A DNA stretch of 64,000 bases, taken from the NCBI GenBank assembly GCA_038025085.1, contig CM076145.1:17466500-17530499 (forward strand). Direction: 5' to 3'. Positions within the stretch are counted from its first letter, which is position 1, and each line of letters opens with the position of its first letter. This stretch comes from Tetragonia tetragonoides (taxonomy: Eukaryota; Streptophyta; Magnoliopsida; Caryophyllales; Aizoaceae). The position numbers and the translations under genes were made by a program. Positions 46,233 to 57,000 of the stretch are shown in pieces. The notes below the pieces were generated by a model. The model was not told where the DNA came from. It did not search any database and worked only from the letters and a program-made list of their open reading frames with translations.

Positions 46233-47289
46233 ACTCTTGATCCATTTGATTATATAATTTAGTAATAGGAAAAAGGACTAATTATTGACATTATGATGTA
46301 TCTGGACCACTCACAACTTTCGCCCCTATATATTTCGGGGGAATAAATTTGGAATATGCTTATTAAGGTTATGAAAAAACTGCCCCGTATGTGAAAATAC
46401 GATTTTACCCATATTTGTTCTGATGTTGATTTCTTTTAAACCATAAGTCAGAATTGAGCTCAAAAGGTATCAACGAAAAGCATTTGAAACGAACTGTCCA
46501 ACGGGAGGAATGAGCGGGTCTTTGCATGATTCAAAGTTTGCTTTTACCCGGCTAAGCCTTTTTGAAGGTATAGACAATTTTCTATCATGATCGGGCGTTG
46601 GGGAGAAAATCGATGATATTTTTTTGGTGTCTACATATTCGAATTGAAAATTTGGTGGTTTTTTGATTCAGCTACGCTTCAACAAAATTCCAAATCGAAG
46701 TATCGGTTCAGCGACCAAATCTGTGGTTGGACAACTAACATGCTTTGAATACCCAAAAAGTGTACAATAATGAACACTAACTGGTAATCACTAACAATTT
46801 GATTTAAACCCTTCATTTAATTAATACCAACTTTAATAATTAAATCAATCTAAAAATTATAAAGTAGTTATGAAATTAATTTAAAAACTTTATTTTTTAA
46901 GTAATGTTTAGATAATAGATTACTCCTCTTCATTCCACCTGCACCCCCCCTCATTTTCTATCTCCTCCTCACAGTCGTCGCCTCCTTTTTCCTTCCTCCT
47001 CATGGCCTTCTAATGATTCTAGTTCAACTACGAATCACAACCTCAACATACGGTGCCTCATCGTCAAGTACACTGGATTAAGCTGGTCGCGTTTAGTTTC
47101 GGTTTACCTAATTGTCAACCATTTCTTAACCAATAAACACTTATGATTCCCTTTGTACCCTGTTTAATGACATAATTGATATCAACCATTTTGTTAGCCC
47201 ACTTTCACCATATCCATCATGTTTCATTGTTTCAAAATCTAAACATGCTACACTTAGTGAATCTGTTAAAGGAAATTTCATAATGTTTT
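46233..47289. other. Intergenic DNA, no gene recognised
   Basis: Mostly AT-rich. A CT-rich segment at 46925-47010 may belong to the minisatellite-bearing element to the right. No supportable genes. Confidence 0.45.
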
Positions 47290-48480
47290 TTAATTTAATT
47301 TGGTTTAATTTATTAGACTATTTTAGTGAACCTTACGTTTATATCTTATGAACTATAAGAATATTTCAAATGAACATTGCGTTTATAACATATGAACTAT
47401 AAGACTATTTTCAATAAACATTGTGTTTATACCTTATAAACTACTAGATTTTTCCCCTAAGAATTTTTTTGGACAATATATTTTAAATGAACATTACATT
47501 TATAACTTATGAACTATAAGACTATTTTAAATTAACCTTACGTTTATACCTTACGAACTATTAGACTATTCTAAATGAACCTTACGTTTATACCTTATGA
47601 AGTATAAGACTATTTTAAATGAACCTTACGTTTATAGCTCATGAACTATTAGACTATTTTAAATGAACATTGTGTTTATAGCTTATGAACTATAAGAATA
47701 TTTTAAATGAACATTGCGTTTATAGATTTTTGTTTTGATAATTATGCATTCTTATATTAATGAAAGGATCATTACAAAGAATGCAACCATTGCTACGCCA
47801 TAATATCACACAACACCACACCCACACCTTCTAGGAAAGGTTTGTCATAATGTTAAGATCACCTATCACAGCACAACAAAATAAGAGCAATAAAACTATA
47901 CAGAAAAAAAACTAAAACCACGCCACAAAATCCTCTCCTCTATGAAGCCCTTGTTTAGCCAAGCCAACTGCAATCGCTTTAGCACTCCTAGGACGGTGTT
48001 AAATAGAAAAATTGGGTCATCTCTCCTTCGTACGCCTAATGAAATTGAGGTCAAATCTCGCATTCCAAGGTCCTCCATTTCTATCATTACACCAATTCAC
48101 CGCATTCAAAGAATCCGATTCAAAGATGATCTCAAAATTTGACAACCACTCCTTCGACAACGTTTCCATAATACCTCTCCCAATAGCACTAATTTCCGCA
48201 TGATTTATCTCAAGACAAAAAACACGAGCCGAAAACACACATCTAAAATTACCATTGCGTTTATAGATTATGAACTATATATAAGACTATTTTAAATGAA
48301 CCTTACGTTTATAGCTTATGAACTATTAGACTATTTTAAATGTATATTGCGTTAGTACCTTATGAACTATAAGACTATTTTAAATGAACATTGGGTGATC
48401 AAAAAATTAAAAAAATGAACATTGCATTTATAGTTATGAACTATAAGACTATTTTAAATGAACCTTTCAATCTTACATGG
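47290..48480. repeat. 44-bp minisatellite, interrupted by a LINE
   Basis: Unit close to ATGAACCTTACGTTTATA followed by CTTATGAACTATAAGACTATTTTAA, about ten units at 47290-47728 and several more at 48253-48480. The same unit in the other orientation makes up 57222-58560 in intron 2 of the Mediator gene. Confidence 0.85.
47729..48252 (-). mobile_element. LINE 3' end with RNase H-like segment
   Basis: Reverse-strand L1-type fragment. The minus-strand frame (48238-48017) contains AEISAIGRGIMETLS and IIFESDSLNAVNW, matching the RNase H-like (RVT_3) domain found at the C terminus of many plant LINEs. A following frame reads KRLQLAWLNKGFI. T-rich sequence at 47729 is the complement of its A-rich tail. 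A 17-base direct repeat (CATTGCGTTTATAGATT) at 47712-47728 and 48253-48269 fits a LINE target duplication, although the minisatellite unit contributes most of it. Confidence 0.7.
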
Positions 48481-49279
48481 ATATTTTATTAACTACTAGA
48501 CTAATTTACTAAGTACGAAAGGTTCATAAAAAATATATTAAAGATTTATAAAATCAATAAAGTTATATTTTATGAACAATTAGATTATTCTTTATGAATT
48601 ATCAGATTACTTATTTAACCTTTGTATAGTTACGTGTGACTAATGGTTCATAAACAGATTCTCTCAATAAAAAAATAAAAAAGGTTCATAAATAGAAATC
48701 AAAGGCATTGTAAGTAGCTAATAAAGTAAACATTCATAGTTGATTCATTAAAAATTCAAAAGGTCATTCTTTCATGTAAATACTTAATTCATTAAAATAA
48801 GTCATAACTAATCAACTCCACCTTTATCTCTCACTTAACTCAAATTGGCAATCAAACCATGGCAACCAGTGAACCATCATCCAACCAACAAGGCCACCAC
48901 CAGTAACCAACCACCTCCACCACCACTCAACCACCACCAATCACCCCCCTCTCTCTCCTCCGGGCAAATCGGGTAAGGGAGGGAAGGAGAGAGAAATGGG
49001 CGTCTCCTCACCACCACCGGCAACCAACATCACCACTGCGCCCCACCCATTAGCCGACCTTCATAAGTCATGACAGCCCACCACCCGTCGACCACGGCTA
49101 ACCATCGATTGAATTTTTCTCTCATGGTGAAAACCTTCAATAACGCCTTTGAATATGGAACTTGATGAACCCTAAAAATCAAGAGGAATCTATCTACACC
49201 GATTTCATGAACTAATTTTGCGTTCAAATCCGTAAGAAAACCTATTGAAATTAATGGAGTTGGAGATGAGACTTGAGAG

Positions 49280-49817
49280 TAGGAATGGCAATGGGCCGAG
49301 TCTGGAGCGGGTACAGCTGGATCCAGACCCATTTATATTTTCGGACTGAGATCCAGACCCGGTCCAGACCCTACAGGGTCTATAAAACTTAGATCTAGAT
49401 CCAGATCCACTAGATCTAGTGGATCCGTGGGTCCTAAATGGGTCTCATTAATAAATTAATAAATAAAGAGATTTGTTCCTAAATCCTATAATAGGCATAA
49501 GATTTTAAGTTTTTATTAGAAAATATCACTTGACAACGTATTTATACTCATTGAAAAATGAAAGAAACTCAAAATTTTCACCTTTGGACTCTTTTTTTAT
49601 ACACTCTCTTTACTTTTTGCTTTTTTATTTTTTATTTTAAATATTAATGGGTCCATAGGTCGGGTCTGGGTCTGTGATGGTGGACCCAGATCCAGATTCA
49701 TTTATGACACATGGACCCAGATCCAAATCCAATGGATCTATAAAAAGGGGATCCAGACCCTTATAAATGGATCTGGATCCGTGGGTCTGGGCCGAGTCTA
49801 ACCTATTGCCATCCCTA
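49280..49817. mobile_element. hAT MITE, 538 bp
   Basis: The terminal inverted repeats are TAGGAATGGCAAT at the left and ATTGCCATCCCTA at the right. Perfect 8-bp target duplications CTTGAGAG flank it (49272-49279 and 49818-49825) and match the hAT preference nTnnnnAn. The interior is full of GGATCC/CCAGACCC-type repeats in both orientations. No transposase. Confidence 0.88.
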
Positions 49818-49943
49818 CTTGAGAGAGAAAATAATGACGGTAAAAACTAAAAAGTGAGGGCAATGGCACAAAAATCACGAAAATTCCACCGAAGTTCTGA
49901 TTATTTACAATATTGCCACCAAAGTCCATGTTGGATGGACGAC

Positions 49944-50869
49944 GGCCCGTTTGGTTGGGCAAAATCAATGGGCTGGAAACGGAATGGAATGGACTAAACC
50001 GTTACAAGTTGTTTGGTTGGATATATGGGGATTCCGAAACCTTTACTTGACTCAATGGAAACCGGCTAAATGAATCCTTCCTACCCCCCAGGATTTCAGT
50101 TACCCTTTCTTGGCTGAACCAAAAGTAACACTCATCTGGTTGGCCTCCTCACCCTCTCCATGACTCCATCCCCTTTTCTCCACCCCTTTCTTGGCCTCCT
50201 CACGCTCATCTGATTTGTTGATGCATAATTGTCATCTATTTTCTCTCTCCTAAGAAAGGCTAAAGTTGATAGAGTTTAATTCAGATTTCAATGATTTTCA
50301 CAATTTTGGGAATTTTTCTTACAAATTTATTTTCAATTCGAAATCCTAGAGTTTTATTTTCCATTGAATATCAAGAATTTCTCACAATTCATTGATTTTT
50401 TTTTTCCGGCGAACATTTTATTTTAATTTTATTCATATATTATTTTCTCTCTCCTCTGTTTCCTCTTCTCTAATCCATTGTAAAGTTGCTCCCTTTTTTC
50501 ATTCTTATTTTTCGCAAGATAATAATTTGTCTCATCAATCTTCATCATCAATGTTTTTGGATTAGTTTGTTTCCTTCGACATCAATGACGACAAACCTTT
50601 TGAGCTTGTTCTGGTTTTGGCAGAGGAAAGAAATAGAGAAGAAAGGGATAGATACACGTGGCTTTGGACTTGATCTTTGGCGGTAAAATAATGTTGACCA
50701 TTTCTAATTTTTAAATTTTGTTTTTCTTTTTTTAATAAACCATAGGAAACATGTAATTACACTCCCGTGTTCAACTAAACAACCTACAAAAATAATGGTA
50801 ACCATTACCATTCCTCCCCCTAATTGGATTACATTCCATTTCCTTTCCACCATTTGAACCAAACGGGCC
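49944..50869. mobile_element. MITE-like element next to the Mediator gene
   Basis: Ends GGCCCGTTTGGTT and AACCAAACGGGCC are inverted repeats, and the sub-terminal blocks (GGAATGGAATGG and CATTCCATTTCC) mirror each other. About 926 bp without transposase. No clear target duplication, but the ends are typical of Harbinger/hAT-type MITEs. Its right end is only 139 bases from the start codon at 51009. Confidence 0.65.
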
Positions 50870-51008
50870 ATAAATTGACTCATGCCCATTTTTTCTCCCC
50901 CTGTCCAAATTACTGTCCGTCTGTCCCCTCAAAACGAATTCTCTCTCTCTCCAAAATCTCCATGAAACCTTGAAAGATCTCCTTCAAACTCTAACACTTG
51001 AAGCAACA
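50870..51008 (+). promoter_or_regulatory. 5' leader/proximal promoter of the MED33-like gene
   Basis: Pyrimidine-rich DNA (TTTTTTCTCCCCCTG, TCTCTCTCTC), typical of plant core promoters and leaders. No clear TATA box is visible in this 139-base stretch. A three-codon upstream ORF (ATG at 50962, Met-Lys-Pro-stop) lies 47 bases before the main ATG and might lower translation. The transcription start is not known and may lie in the MITE. Confidence 0.5.
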
Positions 51009-54000
51009 ATGGAGGTCTCCCAGCAACCAAGTGGAGATGTGTGGGGCGAGTTGCTAGAGCTAACAAAGTCGGCTCAAGAGAAAAACAGCGACCCTTTTCA
51101 TTGGGCGATTCAACTCAGTTCAAGCCTCAACTCAGCTGGGGTGACTCTACCTTCTGTTGAGCTGGCTCATCTCTTGGTTTCTCATATTTGTTGGGATAAT
51201 AATGTCCCAATTGCTTGGAAGTTCCTTGAGAAAGCCTTGGCCCTTAAAATTGTTCCTCCTATGCTTGTGCTTGCTTTGCTCTCTACCAGGTATTTGTCAA
51301 ATTTTATGTCTTTATGATGTGGGTTTCTTTGTTTTGTCAAATTATTGTGCTTTTTCTGTTGTATTAACATGAGGAGTGATGTGAGTACCTGGTAGTTCTC
51401 TAATTTTATGTCTTTATTAATTTTGAAGATGTGGGCATCTTGGTTTTTGTCAAAATATGGTGCTTTTTTTTTGTTGAATCAACATGAGGATTGAGGAGTG
51501 ATGTGGGCGTTTATTGTTTTCCATTTTGCCCAAATTGTTTTGAGGCTGGTGTGTTATTTGAATTGTTTTGTTCAAAATTTAATTTTTTTCCTTCTTCTGG
51601 GTTTGATGATATTTTCTTCATGGGTTTATTGGAAGCTGTTTGTGGTTGTTGGGGAAAGGGTTCCCACTGCTTGCATTCAGTGATATCCACATTGTTTGAT
51701 TATGGTATGATCAGGTCATTTTGTGCATGCTTGTTATTTGTTTTATTGCATTATGTGCTTGTGAGTAGATGCATCTTTTGTTCAATGTTTCTGCCTTTCT
51801 TTTTTCTATGATGATAAGAAAGGAAATGAAGGGAAGGGAAGCAAAGAGAAGTGAAAGGTAAGATTTTTAAGGTTGGGTCGAAAAGTTTTCTTTTGTTTGA
51901 TCTTATGGGTGTGGGGCTTGTGAGTAGTAAGAGGGAGAGAAGGGATCTGAAGAAAAGAAAGGGAAAAAGGAAGTAGTGTAGAGAACAAAATGGTGTAGGT
52001 TGCCTGCTGCGTCCTTTGCCCGTATATCTGTATGATGTATCTCTAGTGAGTTTTTTAGCGTATATATCTTTACTCTTTGACATTGTTGAGTCATTGTCGC
52101 TTAGACTTCTTGATGGTTTGGGGGAGAACATGGTTTAGGTTTTTCCTGCAACTATTGAGCAACATTTATTGACTAGGCATATTGGCCTTTGGAGGGGGAA
52201 AGAGAATAAGTTGCTTTGGTGGTGTGCAGTTATGGCAATCTTTTGGTGCTTCTGGTTGGTGCACAACTCTTGCATCTTTACAAGGATGTCCCAATCGATG
52301 GCTTTAGTTTGGGACAGGGCGCTGTGTCTGGCTTCGCTTTGGGGCAAAGCAGCGGGTGCTTTTAAGGGGGTGTCAATTACTGTCATCCAGTGTAATTGGG
52401 TTTCCTTGTAATTACTTTTATTTTTGAGGACTTGTTATTCTCTTAGATTGTAATTAATTCTATTTCTCAATATTATATTTTCATATCTGGAAAAAAGAAG
52501 ATGGATAGGCTTTCGAATAACATGGTCCATCAATTTGCAGTTCCGACAAGAGTGTTGTCCTTTCTAATAGCAGAATTCTACTGGTCATTGTTCCCAGTTC
52601 CCCCAATTACTCTACTCACCATAGTACCCACCAGCTGAATTCTCTTGATGCATATATGGTTCACCCTAAGATGGAGAAATTGTTGTATGGGACATGGAAT
52701 GCTTCCATTTTTCCAGACGTGCTTTTTAAGTTGGACCAGAAAATCAAACTTGATATGGCTTAGTGAGAATGCTCTAATCTTAGAAAACTATTTCATAAAT
52801 AAACAAATTGGTGCCTATTCCCCTTGGTCTATGTGTGGTTTGTTTGTACACTATCTCATCACAATAGATGATATTTCTAATTGCAGATTTGCAGCTGTGT
52901 CAAAATATCGTAAATATTGCCTTGAAACTTTGCTTAAACAAGATGTATATTATTAGTAAATAAAAAAGTACTTCTACAAATAATTATTGTTACTTAATTA
53001 ATTTATCTGATACTATTAAAGTTGCCCTGGCCTTATATATTTCGGCACAGGCATCGACCAGAACGGAGGGTGATTTATCTTTGTTTCATCAGTTATGTAA
53101 TCAAAATAAAGTTGCTTTTAGGATTTTCTGCCAGTGCATGGAGTCATGGCCTAGATGTTGTCAATATTAATCGTATTCTTGACTTATTTCAGGGCCATTC
53201 CAAGTCGACATTTGCGTCCTGCTGCCTATAGACTTTACATGGAACTTCTAAAGAGACATGGTTCTTCTTTTGCATCTCAACTCCATGATTTCAGCAATGA
53301 GAAGTGAGTAGTACTTAGTTCATCATTGTCTTGTTTTGAAAAAGTATCAAGATGCATGAGTACATTTCTTTAGATGTATCATGTATCAGTAGTACATTGC
53401 CTCAAGGTGTACTTAATGACTTCTCTGGCAGGGCGTTACATGTTTGTTTAATTGTCAATAAGTTAACTAAATAGTTTTACATATATTAATGGATAAAAAA
53501 GATGTTTGACAGTACGCGATAATGAATGTGAGAGAGGAAATTCTTGGATCGCACGACCAGCTGCTACTTTGTGCCACCAGGCTGGTGAAAGTTGCGTGCA
53601 TTTATTTGTGACGTTGGCATGTCACTGTGGGATACCATGTTTCGTGGAGAATAGTTTGGTTGTTCTGCCACGGTTGGACAATTTATAACTTTATTCAGAT
53701 GCCGTTTGTACGTATGGGGTGGTGGAAGTAGGGCAAGTTGTTGGGACATTCCTTATGTTTAGCTATCCTGTCGTGCCTTTGGTTGGAGAGGAACGTGAGA
53801 GTCCTTTACCGCGAGGGTCCTTTACTGGGGTTGGCCAGCCTGTTGGTTAGGATTGGGATCATGTAGTGTACTTGACTTCTCTTTGGGCCAAGGCCACTGG
53901 GGCTTTTAGGGGAGTGTACCTTAAGGATGTTCAGCGTTTATGAAGTGATTTGATTTGAGTTAGATTTGCTTTTTACTTTAAGGACTCCTTGTCCCCCCTC

Positions 54001-57000
54001 AGTGACAAGGTTTTCCTGGTCGTTAACTTCAGGGTCCATGGGATTAGTCAAGCAAAGTTTGGATACCCACGCTATCTAAAAAAAACAAAAAAAAAAACAC
54101 TTTGAGGACTCCTCTAACTTTGTATTGTTACTCTTTGCTCATTAATGAAACTTTTTTATTATCTAAAAAGAAATTCCTGTTAGATATTTTTCTAACAGTA
54201 TGATTCCAAAAACATTGAATTCTAGGTTTATCGCCTAAAGGAATCGCTAATAAGCAAGAGCCAAGTTCTGAAATACAAAAGCAGCCGTAGAAGAAAATCA
54301 TGGATAAGAAATAGGTTAAATCGACAAAAAGTCACCTTTGAGAATACTTATTTTCTAGATACCACCGTTTAAAATTTTAATTAACCCCAATTGTTAACAA
54401 TCAATCACTGGTATTTCTGAATTGAAAGAAATAACCCTACTGAGAAGTTGGCAAGTCACATGTAATTTTGTATATCTAAGTATATTTGGTGGTTTAAACG
54501 TCTGGATGATATGATGTGGTTTATGAAAAATAAATTTTTTTAAAGCTGTTTCCGATAACCAAGGATGAAAAAGTATTTGTCAATTGGGCGAGGTGGCTGA
54601 CCGGACTTGTGCTGCATAATCATGCCCACCACATGATGGGTAGCATGTACAACATACTCCTCCATACCAACTCTAATTAGCCGTGAAACCTTTTAATTAC
54701 TTCTCATGTGTTTAGTTTTTCACACATTTTTTGGTTACTTATCAATTTCTCTTATATACTTCATTTGTTTTTTGTCGGGTCGGGTGGCTATGGGGATTAC
54801 CTATTTGGTAGTATTCATATGGGGCCGGCTGCCCCCAATCCCTAGCCATATAATTAAGCCCTAACAGTTGACTGAAGTGAAGAGGCATATGGAAAGAATA
54901 AGAACAAGAAAACACCTGAGTTTAGAATCATGGTCTGTGCTATGTTTTGATATGCAGGAGAAGTGGAGCCATTAGATCTGTGTTTGAAAAATGAGATTGG
55001 AAATATCCTTTTGGTAGACAATCAATGGCTGTGAGGTATATCACTTGTGTGGTAACTGATGGTCAGATGACTCAAGAGCAAAATAAGGGGGTATGGACAA
55101 GATGTTTGTGTAAATTTATAAGGACCCGACCGAGCTACCTGTTAGCCCGGTCCAGCCCATGAGCATAAAAACCACGCCAAGCCCGACCTGTGTCCAGCCC
55201 AGGGAATTAAATAGCGGTCGCGATATCGCGGAAACATACTGCTGCGGGTATCGCGTAGCGAATCGCGGCAATCGCGGCGTGAATGACTCACATAAAGGAA
55301 TATTTACACTTCTAATTGCATTTCGGAAACTTTGTTTTACCATCATAATTCGAACATAATATGTATTCAAATTCATTGTAAAATAGATAATATTAGTTAG
55401 AAGAAACTAGTAATAGAGTTATAAAGTAAAATGATAATAATTTAATGATCATATCGGAAAAGTAACGGTAAAAAGCGCCGCTTTCGCGTAATGTAACGAC
55501 CGTAGCGGCTGTCGCAGCGTGAATGACTTCTCAACTTCGCAACGCGTTGCGGCGAGCTCAAAATCCTTTACATAGCGGCCGCTATTTAATTCCATGGTCC
55601 GGCCCAAACCCGTTTTTGATCAGCTGATCTCTGGGTTGAGCTTCCTATATAATTGTCGGTTGCTATGTAGGACCACAATCAAGTGATAGCAGATAATCTT
55701 TGGTTGTTGGTGGTGTTGTGCATGAATGGACATTGGTGATAATGATCGATTTGGGGGTGGGGGGGGGGGGAGGAAAAGGCTTGGCTGTTTGGTTTGTAAG
55801 TACGTGGGAGGTGTGGAGGGAGAGTCCGATCAGTCCATGTTTGGATGAAGTTAGGTTGCTTAATGTTAAACATTTCAACAAATTTCTAGAGGATAAGCAA
55901 GTCTCTCTCTCTCCCCCTCGTTCCCCTCTGCGGATCTGTCTCACATACAAACAGTGTAACGAAGCAGGGGCGAAACTTAGAATGAAGAAGCTGTTTCGTG
56001 TTTAAAACATTGTACATGGTATCTTGAGGCTGAAGGAGACTTTGTGAAAGGATAGAGGGTGTGTAGGTCTTTTAGCATAAATGTATAACATGTTGGGAAC
56101 TCGATGTCAAAGAGCACACTATCCTGAACAGTGAATATCCTTTGTGATAAGTTGAGTTTATGTAATTGCTTATTTTTAGGGGGAATTTTTTTTTTCCCTT
56201 GCTTTCCTTTCTCTTTTCTTTAGGGTGCAATTTGAGTTGTTGGAGATATGGGAGAAAGCCCCCCTTTTTTTTTAACTAAAATAGGGTAGCTCTGTGCACT
56301 ACCAGAATCTTGGAAAAGCGGATTGTCTGAGACATGCTCCCTGAAGAAAAGGGAAAGAAAAGAAAAAGGAAAGCAAGGAACAGAGATTTAGTTAAAAATT
56401 CAATAAAAGAAGAAGGCTTTCTCCTTGGTGACTGAGGAGTGCACTTTTCTTATTCCCTATGATTGTTAGAAATTTTTATATGGACCTAAGTCCATCCATC
56501 TTAGATGGATCTTGGTGGCAATTTCGTTATTTATAAAAAACCGGTAATCTTGCATCCCTCCTTTTCCATTCAGTTCACCGGAACCTTGGCAATCGACAGT
56601 ACACTACCTCTCTTTTCTCTCTCTCTCATCAACCTCCCATTGATTTCGATGGAACTTGGTGGCTTCACACGCGGAAATCAATAGACAAAATTAGTTTAGA
56701 TAGTTTCCCCTTAGTTTTTAGGGTTTATCAACATCCAATTTGGGTATTTTTCGTTTTGATTTTATTTATCGAATTTTGCTGTCCGAGTGGAGGGGAAGGC
56801 AACGAAGGTACGGGTGGGGGTGCCGGTGGATATGTGGGAGACGGGGTTTATGTTCTGCGTGAAGAATCGGCAAGGCTCGCCGCCATTAATGACGCTTGTG
56901 GTGGCAATGGAGATTGAGAATTTCCGCCATTAATGACTCTTGTGGGGGTACGGCGATGGTGGTTGAGGGTGTAAGTGCGGTGATGGTGGTTGCCTGGTTG

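Larger units (their letters stand above)
47290..49940 (-). mobile_element. Minisatellite-bearing non-autonomous element (reverse copy)
   Basis: Read on the minus strand from about 49940, it starts GTCCATCCAACATGGAC and then TTTGGTGGCAATATTG. This matches the start of the element at 56484 (GTCCATCCATCTTAGATGG, then CTTGGTGGCAATTTCG). A CT-rich, then GC-rich part follows (49250-48850), and then a minisatellite of the same unit as at 57222-58560. A hAT MITE (49280-49817) and a LINE (47729-48252) have inserted into it. The left limit is uncertain. Confidence 0.45.

Noticed and set aside
50970..51317. Mediator N-terminus starting upstream at 50970
   Set aside because: The upstream codons have no ATG (TTG first) and no family similarity; the ATG at 51009 begins the conserved part, and the open stretch after 51289 is intron.
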